From contig JAIUJO010000295.1 of assembly GCA_023846275.1 (NCBI GenBank), forward strand, positions 124,001 through 188,000: a stretch of 64,000 nucleotides of DNA. The letters are read 5' to 3'. The DNA comes from Vanilla planifolia (lineage: Eukaryota; Streptophyta; Magnoliopsida; Asparagales; Orchidaceae). Made by a program: the position numbers and the translations under genes. Within the stretch, counting starts at the first letter, position 1. Each line of letters begins with the position of its first letter. Below the pieces are notes generated by a model. That model was not told where the DNA came from. It ran no database searches and saw nothing but the letters and a program-made list of their open reading frames with translations. Below, in pieces: positions 13,301 to 22,854 of the stretch.

Positions 13301-16135
13301 GTTCTACTGTGCTCTGCTCTACTTTTCTCTACTGTGCTCTGTTCTGCTCTACTCTGCTCCACTTTACTCAACTATGCACTACTCTATCTACTCTACTCTA
13401 TTCTATTTTACTCTGCTCTACTCTACTTTGCTCTACTCTGCTCTGCTTTGCTTTGCTCTACTATATTATATTTGCTTTGCTCTGCTCTACTCTTCTCCAC
13501 TTTCAATCTACTCTACTCTACTCTACTTATCTAAACTATACTCTAGCCTAACCTAACCTAGCTATACTCTACTCAACTCTACTCTACTCTAGCTTAGCAT
13601 AGCATAGATAAGCCTACTCTAGCATAACCATGCCTAACAAAACTTAGCTTTACTCAACTTTACTCTACTCTACTCTACTCCATCTACTCTACTGTATTGT
13701 ACTCTACTCTATTATGCTCTAGCCTAGCCTAGCCTAGCTTAAACTAGCTTAATCTAGCTAGCCTAGCCTTGCTCGACCTAGCTCTACTCTACTCTTCTCT
13801 AATCAAACCTAGCTTACCCTAGCCTAGCTTAACCAAATTGTACTTTACTCTACTCTACTCTATGCTCGCCTAGCCAAACCTAGATTTTCTTTACTCTGCT
13901 CCACTTTCATCTGATTTATTCTACTTTGCTCTACTCTGCTCTACTCTACTTGATTCTACTCTACTTTGCTCTGCTATGCTCTTCTCTACTCTAGTATACT
14001 CTGCTCTACTTTACTCTACTCTACTTTAGCATTACCTAGGATAGCCTAACCTAACTAAGCCCTACTCTACTCTACTCTACTTTATTATACTACAATCTAC
14101 TCTACTATATTCCACTCTACTCTACTCTACTCTACTCTACTATACTCAACTCTACTCTACTCTAACCTTGTCTTGTCTAGCCTAACCTAACTCTACTCTA
14201 CTCTGCTCTGCTCTTCACTACTCTGCTTTGCTACACTCTACTCTTCTCTGCTCTGCTCAACTCTACTCTGCTCTGTTCTACTCTACTCTACTATACTCTA
14301 CTCTACTCTACTCTACTCTAGCCTAGTCAAACCTAGCCTTACCTAACCTAGCTTAATCGAGCTCTACTCTACACTACTGTATGCTATTCTACTCTATTCT
14401 ATTTTACTCTTCTCTACTCTACTATACTCTACTCTACTCTACTCTTATCTTCTCTACTCTACTCTATATAAGCCTAGCCTAGCCTACCCTAATATAGCCT
14501 AGCCTAGCTTAACCTAACCTAGCTCTACTCTACTCAGCTCTATTCTTTTTTAATCTACTCAACTCTAGCCTTATCTAGCCTAGCCTAGCCTAACCTTACT
14601 TTAGTCTGCTCTACTTTACTATAGCCAAGCCTAGCTTAGGCTGCTTATCCTAGCTTAACCTAGCTCTGCTTTACTCTGCTCTGTTTTGTTACGCTTTTCT
14701 CTACTCCACCTAACTCTATTGTACTCCAGCCTAGCCCAACCTTACCTAGCCTAACATAGCTCTGCTCTACTCTACTCTATGTTACTCTCAATAATCTACT
14801 TTGTTCTATTATACTCTAGCCTAGCCAACCTTAGCCTTGCTTAGCCTAACCTAACCTATCTCTACTTTACTCTACTCAACTCTACTCTAACCTAGCCTAG
14901 CCTAGCCTAATCTAACCTAGATCTAGTCTAATCGAGCCTAACCTCGCCTAGCTTAACTTAGCTCTTCTTATACTTAGCTCTACAATTCTCTACTCTGCTT
15001 GGCTCTGCTATGCTCTACTCTACTCTGCTCTGCTCAGTTCTCCTCTATTTTACTCTTGCCTAGCCTAGCCTAACCTAGCTCTACTCTACTCTACCCTACT
15101 AAACTCTACTCTACTCTACTTTAGCATAGTTTTGCCTAACCTAACTCTGCTCTTTTCTACTCTAGCCTAGCCTAGCCTAACCTAACTCAATTTTTCTCTA
15201 CTATGCTCTACTTTTGTTTACTCTGGTCTACTCAACTCTACTTTATTCTACTCTACTCTAGTCTAGTCTAGCCTACCCTAGCCTAACCTAGCTTTGCTCT
15301 ACTCTATGCTTCTCTACTATGCTTTTCTCTTCTCTATTGTTCTCTACTCTACTCTTTTCTACTCTACATTACTCTAGCCTAACTTAGCCTGATCTAGCCT
15401 ACCCTAGCCTAGCCTAGCCTAACCTAGCTCTACTTTACTATACTCTACTTTACTTTATTCTACTCTACTATTCTCTACTCTAATCTTGCCTAGCCTAACC
15501 TAGCTCTACTCTACTCTACTCTAGTCTACTCAAGCCTAGACTAGCCTTGCCTAGCTTAACCTATCCCTACTTTGCTCTGCTTTGCTCTACTCTGCTCTGG
15601 TCTGCTCTACTCTACCCTACTATGCTCTGCTCTACTCTACTCTACTATGCTCTGCTCTACTATGCTCTACTCTTTTCTGCCATGCTCAACTCTGAATTAC
15701 ACTGCTCTACTCTACTCTTCTCTACTCTGCTCTTCTTTACTCTACTATACTCTACACTATTTTACTCTTGCCTAACCTAGCTTAACCTAGCTCAAGTCTA
15801 TTCTGTTATACTCTTCTCCAATCTACTTTACTCACTCTAGCTTAGCCTAGCCTAGCATAGCCTAGCTTAACCTTGCTTAACCCAACATAGCCTAGCCTAG
15901 CTTAGCTTAGCATAACCTAGCTCTACTTTACTCCACCCTTCTTTAACCTAGTCTAACTTAGCTCTTCTCTACTCTACTCTAACCTAGCCTAAGCAAGATT
16001 AGTAAAGCTTAGTCGTGCCTAACCTAGCTATTCTCTACTCTACTCTGCTCTACTCTATTATACTTTTCCTTACTCTCCTCTACTCTACTTAGCTCTTCTC
16101 TACTCTGCTCTACTCTAATATACTCTACTCTGCTT
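1381..16135 (-). repeat. Simple two-block pentamer array (CTCTA / CTAGC), pyrimidine-rich strand on top
   Basis: For 14.75 kb the sequence alternates short blocks of CTCTA-type pentamers (variants CTCTG, CTTTA, CTATA) with blocks of CTAGC/CTAAC pentamers (typically CCTAGCCTAGCCTAACCTAG), changing roughly every 50-200 bp. Unlike the array right of 19,620 it has almost no CCCTA runs, no GGTTY array and no AT-rich block. No higher-order period was found by eye. Stop codons come mainly from CTAG in the second block type, which chops the otherwise stop-free CTCTA blocks into frames of 60-100 codons. I see no gene, RNA gene or transposon in it. Confidence 0.9.
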
Positions 16136-16143
16136 GAGTAGAG
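16123..16143. other. Polarity switch of the satellite (head-to-head inversion junction)
   Basis: Left of about 16,135 the top strand is CTCTA/CTAGC; from 16,136 it is AGAGT/AGGCT and never returns. The change is complete within a few bases. At the point itself lie 8-bp inverted arms, CTCTACTC (16,123-16,130) and GAGTAGAG (16,136-16,143), around the 5-base spacer TGCTT. Arms this short are expected wherever two such arrays meet, so they do not prove a hairpin mechanism. Both sides are the simple array type. In the repeat order used to the right, an AT-rich block would be expected upstream of such an array, and none is present. It is either a true inversion breakpoint or an assembly join. Confidence 0.85.
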
Positions 16144-19100
16144 CAAAGTTAAGCTAGAGTAGAGTTGAGTAGAGCAAAGTAGAGTAGAACAAGCGAAGCT
16201 AGGCCAGGTAAGGTTAGGCTTGGCTAGGCTTGGCTAAGTTAGGCTAGGGATGGTTAGGCTTGGGTAGAGTAAAGTAGAGTAGAGTAGAATAGGCTTGACC
16301 AGGCTAGGTTAAGTTAGGCTAGGCGAGGCTAAGCTTGGTTAGACCAGGCTAGGTTAGGGTAGAGTAGAGTAGAGTAGAGTAGAGTAGTATAGGTTAGGCT
16401 AGGCTAGGCATGGCTATGTTAGGCTAGGCTAGGTTAGGCTATAGTAGAGTAGAGTAGAGCAGAGTAGAGTAGAATAGATGAGATTAGGCATAGTTAGGCT
16501 AAGCTAGGCTAGGTTAGGTTAGGCTAATTTAGGTTAGGCTCGAGTAGAGTTGAGTAGAGTAGGGTAGAGCAGAGTAGATTTGAATTAGCTATACTAGCAT
16601 AGGCTTGGTTAGGCTAGGCAAGGCTAAGCTAAACTAGGTTAGGTTAGAGTTGAGTTGAGTAGAGCAGAGTAAAATAGAAAAAAGCTATACTATGTTAGTT
16701 AAGGTTAAGCTAGGCTAGGTTAAGCAATGGAAGGTTAGGTTAGGGTAAAGTATAATAGAACATAGTAGAGTAGAATGGGCTAGGCTAGGCTAAGTTAGGT
16801 TTGGCAAGGTTAGGCTAGAGTAGAGTAGAGTAGAGAAGAGTAGAATAGGTTAGGCTACGCTAGGTTATGCTAGGCTAAGCTATGTTAAGTTAGGCTAGAT
16901 TAGGCTAAAATCATTTAAAATAGAGCAAAGTAGATTTGAATAAGCTATACTAGGCAGGCTAGGTTACAGGCAAGGTTAGGTTGGGTTAGGTTAAGTTAGA
17001 GTAGAGTTGAGCAGAGCAAAGCAGAGAAAAACAAGCTAAGCTAGGCTAGGCAACATTAGGCTAGGCTAAGCTTGGCTAAGTTAGGCTAAGGTAGAGTAAA
17101 GTAGAGTAGAGTAGAATAGGCTAGGCTAGGCTAGCTTATGTTAAGCTAGGCTAGGCTTGGTTAGACTAAGCTAGGTTTGGCAAGGGTAGGGTAGAGTATA
17201 GTAGAGTAGAGTAGAATAGGCTAGGCTAGGGTTGGTTAAGCTAAGATAGGCTAAGCTAAGTGAGGCTAGAGTAGAGTACATCAGGGAAGAGTATAATAGA
17301 ATAGGCTAGGCTAAGTTAGCTTAGGCTAGGTTAGGTTCTCCAAGAGTAGAGTAAACTAAAGCATAGTAGAGTATAATAGCCTAGCCTATGCTAGGGTAGT
17401 TAGGTTAAGTAATGCTAGCCTTGGTTAGACTAGAGTAGAGTAAAGTAGAGAAGAGCAGAGTAGAATTGGTTAGGCTAAGCTAGGTTAGGTTAGTCTAGGC
17501 TATGCTGAGCTAAGTTAAGTTAGGCAAAGTTAAGCTAGAGTAAAATAGAATAGAGTTGAGTAGAGTAGAATAGGCTAGGAAAGGCAAGGCTAAGTTAGGC
17601 TAGGCAAGTTTAAGCTAGAGTAGAGTAGATTAGAGCAGAGAAAATTAGAATTTATTAGGCTAAGCTAAGCTAAGTTAGGCTAGGCTATTCTAGGCTAGTT
17701 TAGGGTAGACTCAATTAGGCTAGCATAGTGTATAGTAGAGCAAAGTATACTAGAATAGGTTAGGCTAAGCTAGGCTAGGTTAGACGAGGCTATGCTAAGC
17801 TAGGTTAGGCTAGGTTAAGCTAGAGTTGAGTTGAGTACAGTAGAATAGAGTAGAGTAGAATAGAGGATAGTATAGTATATTAGAGTAAAGTAGAGTAAAG
17901 TAGAGTAGAGTTGTAAAAGCTAGGCTAAGCTAAGGAAGGCTAGGCTAGGTAAGAGTAGAGTATAGTAGAGTAGAATAGTCTAGGTTAGGCTAGGCTAGGT
18001 TAGGCTAGGCTAGATTAAGCTAGATTTGAGTAGAGTAGAGTAGAGTCAAGTAGATTAGAGTGGAATAAAATAAAGTAGAGTCGAATAAGCTAACTAGGCT
18101 ATTCTACATCGGACAAGGCATGGCTAGGCTAAGTTAGGGTAGAGTAGAGTAGAGTAGAGTTGAGTAGAGTATAGTTAAGATTAGTAAAATAGAGTAGAGT
18201 AGGTTTTGCTAAGTTAGGTTAGGCTAGATAAGGGTAACCTAGGCAAAGTAGAGAAGAGTAGAGTAGAGTATAGTAGAAAAGAGTAGAGTAGAGGTGAGTA
18301 GGACAGGCTAAGCTATACTAGGGAAGGATAGGTTAGGCTAGGCTTGGCTAGGTTAGGCTAGAGTTTAGTAGAGTTGAGTAAAGTAGTGTAGAGCAGAGCA
18401 GAGCAGAGTAGAACAGGATAGAGTAAAGCAAAGTAGAGAAGAGTAGAGTTGAACAGAGTAGAGAAGAGTAGAGCAGAGCAGAGTAGAGAAGAGTATATTA
18501 GCATAAATTAGGATAAGCTAGGCTTGGATAGACTAGAGTTGAGTTTAGTAGAGCAAAGTAGAATAGGCTATAGTAGGAAAGACAAGACTTGGTTAGGTAA
18601 GGGTAGGCTTGGCTAGAATGTTTGGCTCGAGTTTAGTAGAGTAGATAAGATTTGAGTAGAGTAGAGTAGAGTAGAGTGGAGTAGAATAGGTTAGGCTAGG
18701 CTAGGCTAGATTAAGAAAGTGTAGAGTGAATTAGAGTATAATAGAATAAAGTAGAGTAGAGTAGAGTAGAGTTAAGTGGAGTAGAGAATAATAGAGTAGA
18801 GTAGAGTAGATTAAAGTAGAGTAAGGAATAATAGAAAAAGCTATGGTAAGCTAGGCTACACTAGGTTAGGTTAGAGTAGAGTAGAGTAGAGTACAATAGG
18901 CTAAGCTAGGCTAAGCAAGGCTAGGTTAGGTGAGGCTTGGTGAGGTTAGGCTAGAGTTGAATAGTGTAGTGTAGAGTAGAGTAGAATAAGATAGGCTAGG
19001 CTTGGCTAGGCTAGGCTAAGTTAGGCTAAGCCAGGCCAGGTTATGCTAGGGTAGAGGATAGTAGAGTTGGTTGAGTATAATAAAGTAGAGTAGGCTAGGC

Positions 19101-19620
19101 TAGGTTTGGTAAAGTCAGAGTATGCAAGACTAGAGTTGAGAAGAGTAGAGTAGAGTATAGTAGAATAGAGTATAGTAGAGTAAGCTAAGCTAGGTTAGGT
19201 TATAGTTGAGTAGAGTAGAGTAGAGTAGAGTAGAGCAGAGTAAAGTAGAGAAAAGTAAAGAAGAGCTGAGCAAAGAAAAGTATATTAGAGCAAAGTAGAG
19301 CTGAGTAGAACAGAGCAGAAAAAATAGAGTAGAGTAGAGTAGAGCATAACAAAGTAGAGCAAAGAAGAGCAGAGCATAGTATAGAAAAGAAAAGTAAAAA
19401 AGAGCAGAGCAAAGTATGGAAGGGTAGTGTTTAATAGGATAGAATAGAGCAAAGTTGAGCATAAATGAGTAGAGTAGAGCAAAGCAGAGAAGAGTAGAGT
19501 AGAGTAGGCTAGGCTAGGTTAGGCTAGAGCATTGTAGAGTAGTTTATAATAGAATAAAATAAAATAGAGTAGAGTGTAGAGTAGAGTAGAGTTGAGTAAA
19601 GTAGAATAGAGTAGAGTAGA
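16136..19620 (+). repeat. Simple pentamer array (AGAGT / AGGCT), purine-rich strand on top
   Basis: This is the same two-block composition as 1,381-16,135 in the opposite polarity: AGAGT blocks (with AGAGC, AAAGT, AGAAT) alternating with AGGCT/AGGTT blocks. AGGGT runs are almost absent until about 19,650. The arm is only 3.5 kb against 14.75 kb on the other side of the junction, so the arrangement is not a symmetric palindrome. Open frames on the minus strand near 19,190-19,480 are stop-free pentamer translation. Nothing gene-like was seen. Confidence 0.9.
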
Positions 19621-20128
19621 GTATAGTATAGTAGTTTAGTGTAACATAGCGTATGGTGTGGTAGGTAGGATAGGATTGGGTAAAGTAGGATAGGGTAGAG
19701 TAGAAGAGAGGAGAGTAGATTAAAGTAAAGTTGAGTTGAGTTGAGTTAAGCTGAGTTGAGTGGTGTAGTGTAGCATTAGTTAAGGTAGGGTAGGGTAGGA
19801 TAAGATAGGGTAGGGTAGGATAAGATAGGATAGGGTAGGGTAGTGTAAGATGGGGTAGGGTTGGATAGACTAGTGTTGAGCAAAGTAGAGTAGAGTACAG
19901 TCAAGTAGAGTTAGGTAATGCTAGGCTCAGGGCAAAGCTAGATTAGGAAAATTATGTTAGGCTAGGCTTGACTAGGGTAAGCTAGACGAGAGTAGAGTAT
20001 AGTGGAGTAGAGTAGAGTAGAGTAGAGTAGAGTAGGGCATGATAGGGAAGGTTTGGGTAGGATAGAATAGAGTGTAGTATAGTAGAGAAAGATAGAGTAG
20101 AGAAAAGTGGAGTAGAGCAGTATAAAGT

Positions 20129-20155
20129 AGAGGAGAGGAGAGGAGAGGAGAGGAG
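20129..20155 (+). repeat. Pure purine tract of GGAGA units
   Basis: Twenty-seven consecutive purines built on AGGAG repeats. Mirror-symmetric homopurine tracts of this kind can form triplex (H-DNA); that is a general property and has not been shown here. Comparable tracts occur at 32,673-32,691, 42,415-42,434 and 53,015-53,034. Confidence 0.8.
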
Positions 20156-20808
20156 TGAGAGTAGAGTAGAGAAGGGTAGGGTAAGGTAGGGTAGGATAGG
20201 GTAGTATAGGGTAGGGAAAGATAAGGTAGGGTAAAAATGAGTAAAACTAGGGTAGGTAAGACAAGGGTAGGCAAAAGTACAGTAGAGTAGAGCTAGGCTA
20301 GGCTAGGCTTGGCTAAGCAAGGCTATGTTAGGCTGGCTAGTGTAGGCTAGAGTAGAGTAGAATATGGTAGAGTAGAATAGAGTAGAGTAGAGTAGAGTAG
20401 AGCTAGGTTAGGCTAGGCTAGTTTAGGCTTAGCAAGGCTAAGCTAGGCTTGGTTACAATAGACTAGACTAGAGTAATGTGGAGTTGGTGAGAGTAGAGTA
20501 GGAAAAGGTAGGATAGTGTATGGTAGGATAGAATAAGGTAGGATATAGAAGGGTAAGATAGGGTGTAGGGTAAAATAGGGTAGGGTAAGGTGATGTAGAG
20601 TAGAATAGAGTATAGTAGAGTAGAGTAAGATCAGGCAAGGTGTAGTAGAGCTAGGCTAGGCTAAGCAAGGTTAGGGTAGGCTTATGTAAAGTAGAGTATA
20701 GTATAGTAGAGTAGAGTAAGGTAGAGTAGAGTAGAGTTGAGCAGGGTAGAGTAGAGTTGAGTAGAGTAATGTAGAGTTGAGTAAAGTAACAGAAGGTAGA
20801 GTAGAGTA

Positions 20809-20826
20809 GGGTAGGGTAGGGTAGGG
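20809..20826 (+). other. G-quadruplex motif in an AGGGT run
   Basis: Four consecutive GGG runs separated by TA (GGGTA units), fulfilling the canonical pattern of four G3 tracts with loops of 1-7 bases. The other strand is the C-rich complement. It is one of several in the mixed arrays. Confidence 0.75.
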
Positions 20827-21773
20827 TAAAGTAGAGTGGAGTATAGTGGAGAAGAGTAGAGCATAGAAGTGTAGAGCAAAGCAGGGTAAAGCAGAGTAGT
20901 GCTAAGCTTTACTAGATTATAATAGAGTGAAGTAGAGTAAAGTAGAATAGCATAAAGCTAGGCTTAGCTATGCTATGCTATTTTTGGCTAGGCAGGTTAG
21001 AGTAGAGTAGGGTAGAGTAGAGTTTAGTAGAGTAAGGCTAGGCTAGGATAGGGTAGGCTAAAGTAGAGTAGAGTAGCGTAGGGTAAAGTATGGTAGGGTA
21101 AGGAAGGGTTTGGTAGGATAAGGTAAGGAAGGTTAGGGTAGGGTAGGGTAAAAATGGATATGCTACAGTAGGGTAAGGTAGAGTAGAGTAAAGTAGAGTA
21201 GAGTAAAGTTGAGCTAAATTAGGCAAGGTTAAGCAAGGCTAAGCTAGGTTAAGTTATGCTAGTATAAGCTAGAGTAGAGTAGAGTAGAGTAAAGTAGCAT
21301 AAGGTAGGGTAGGATAGGGTATGATAGGGTATGGTAATGTAGAGTAGAGTAGAGCAAGGTTAAGCTAAGCTAGGCTAGGGTAAGCAAGGGTAGGCTAAGA
21401 TATGTTAGAGTAGAGTAGTGTAGACTAAAGTAAAGTTGAGTATAATAGAGTAGAGTAGAGTAGAGTAGTGTAGGGTAGGGTACAATAGGGTAGGTTAGGT
21501 TAGGTTAGGGTATGGTAGGGTAGGGGAGGGTTGGGTAGGGTAGGGTAAGATAAGGTAGGGTAGGGTAAGGTAGGGTAGAATGGAGTAAAGTAGAGTAGAG
21601 TAAAATAGAGTATAGTAGAGTAGAGATAGGTTAGGCTAGTCTAGGCTTGGCTAAGCAAGGCTGGCTCGTCTAGGCTAGGACAGGGTAGGCTATTGTAGAG
21701 TAGAGTAGCATAGAGTAGGGTAGGATAGGGTAGGATAGGATAAAGTATAGTAGGGTAGGTTAGGATAGAGTAT

Positions 21774-21930
21774 GGTTCATTTTGGTTCGATTCAGTTTGT
21801 TTTGGATCGGTTTGGTTTTTTCCTATTAGGTTTGGTTTGGTTCAATTTAGTTAGATTCAGTTGGTTTCGATTTGGTTTGGTTTGATTTAGTTCGATTCAT
21901 TTCAGTTTGGTTTGGTTTGATTCGGTTCGA
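21774..21930 (+). repeat. GGTTY pentamer array A1 (first of three before AT1)
   Basis: The array starts abruptly from AGAGT repeats and consists of degenerate GGTTC/GGTTT pentamers (variants GATTC, GTTTT, AGTTC). It ends in GGTTCGACAGAG, an exit junction (GGTTCGA followed by AGAGTAAAG/AGAGTAGAG) shared with B1, D2 and, loosely, A2. It carries CpG sites, unlike the surrounding AGAGT/AGGGT arrays. Confidence 0.9.
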
Positions 21931-22275
21931 CAGAGTAAAGTACAGTAGCATAGAGGAGGATAGGGTAGGGTTGCATAGTGGAGGTAGGGTTGGGTAGGGT
22001 AAGGTAGGGTAGTGTAGGGTAAGGTTGGGTAGGGTAGGGAAGCGTTTGGGAGGGTAGGGTAGGGTAGGATAAGGTGAGGTAAGGTAGGCTGGGCAGAGTA
22101 GAGTATAGTATAGTAGAGTGGAGTAGTGTAAAGTAGAGTGGGTTATAGCTTGGTTAGGCTAGGCTAAACTAAGCTAAGAAAGGCTAAGTTAGGCTAGGCT
22201 AGGATAGGCAAGAGTAGAGTATAGTAGAGTAGAGTATCATAGAGTAGGGTAGGGTACATAGGGTAGGGTGGGGAG

Positions 22276-22498
22276 TGTTCGTTTTGGTTCGGTTCGATTC
22301 TGTTTAGTTCTGATCAGTTCGGTTCGGTTCTACTTGATTTGGTTTTGTTCGGTTCGGTTCAGTAAGATTTGAATCGGCTCGGTTCAGTTCGGTTCATTTT
22401 GGCTCGGTTTGTTTTTGGTTGATTCGGTTTGGTATTGTTTGGTTTGGTTTGATATGGTTTGGTTTGGTTTGGTTCGGTTCGGTTCGGTTCGGTTCGAT
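22276..22498 (+). repeat. GGTTY pentamer array A2
   Basis: This is the second and longest of the three arrays before AT1. Its 3' part is the cleanest stretch of GGTTC units in the window, just before the GGTTCGATAAAG exit at about 22,497. The following flank carries a GGAGGG/AGAGGG block like those after B1, C1, C2 and D2. A frame reads through it on the minus strand as Thr/Glu/Asn/Lys-rich peptide, which is repeat translation. Confidence 0.9.
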
Positions 22499-22735
22499 AA
22501 AGTAAAGCATAGTAGCGTAGGGTAAGGTAGGGTAGGGTAAGGTATGGTAGGATAACGTAATAGAGGGTAGGGTAGGGTATGATAGGGTAGGATGGGGTAG
22601 GATAGAGTAGAGTAGACTGGAGTAGTGTATAGTAGAGCAAAATAGAGTTGAGTAGAATTGAGTAGAGCTAGGTTAGGCTAGGCTAGGGTAGGCTAGAGTA
22701 GAGAAGAGTAGCATAGGATAAGGTATGGTATGGTA

Positions 22736-22753
22736 GGGTAGGGTAGGGAAGGG
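22736..22753 (+). other. G-quadruplex motif before AT1
   Basis: Four GGG runs with 2-base loops (TA, TA, AA), lying between GGTTY arrays A2 and A3. Confidence 0.65.
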
Positions 22754-22770
22754 TAGGCTAGGGTTGGGTA

Positions 22771-22854
22771 GGGTTCGATTCATTTCGGTTCGGTTCGGTT
22801 TATTTGGGTTCGATTCGGTTCAGATCGGTTCGGTTTGGTTCGGGTTGGTTCAGT
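22771..22854 (+). repeat. GGTTY pentamer array A3, abutting AT1
   Basis: This is the third array and passes directly into AT-rich block AT1 with no AGAGT spacer. The same direct contact is seen at B2/AT', B3/AT2, C3/AT3 and D3/AT4, so this boundary belongs to the repeat unit. Confidence 0.9.

Larger units (their letters stand above)
19621..21773 (+). repeat. Mixed pentamer array with AGGGT blocks, leading to the first GGTTY array
   Basis: Here AGGGT blocks join the AGAGT and AGGCT blocks. A typical order is an AGGCT block, AGAGT units, an AGCAT unit, an AGGGT block, AGAGT units, and another AGGCT block. Examples of AGGGT blocks are 19,790-19,860, 20,170-20,235, 20,500-20,590 and 21,470-21,590. 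The transition from the simple array is around 19,620-19,680. Minus-strand open frames here encode Pro/Leu/Tyr-rich pentamer peptides and are not credible genes. Confidence 0.9.

Noticed and set aside
16123..16143. Hairpin at the polarity switch as a functional palindrome
   Set aside because: 8-bp arms are expected by chance where AGAGT and CTCTA arrays meet; the arms do not extend.
19790..20235. AGGGT runs as interstitial telomere sequence
   Set aside because: The period is 5 bp (TAGGG), not the 6-7 bp of common plant or animal telomeres, and the runs grade into AGAGT/AGGCT variants of the same satellite.
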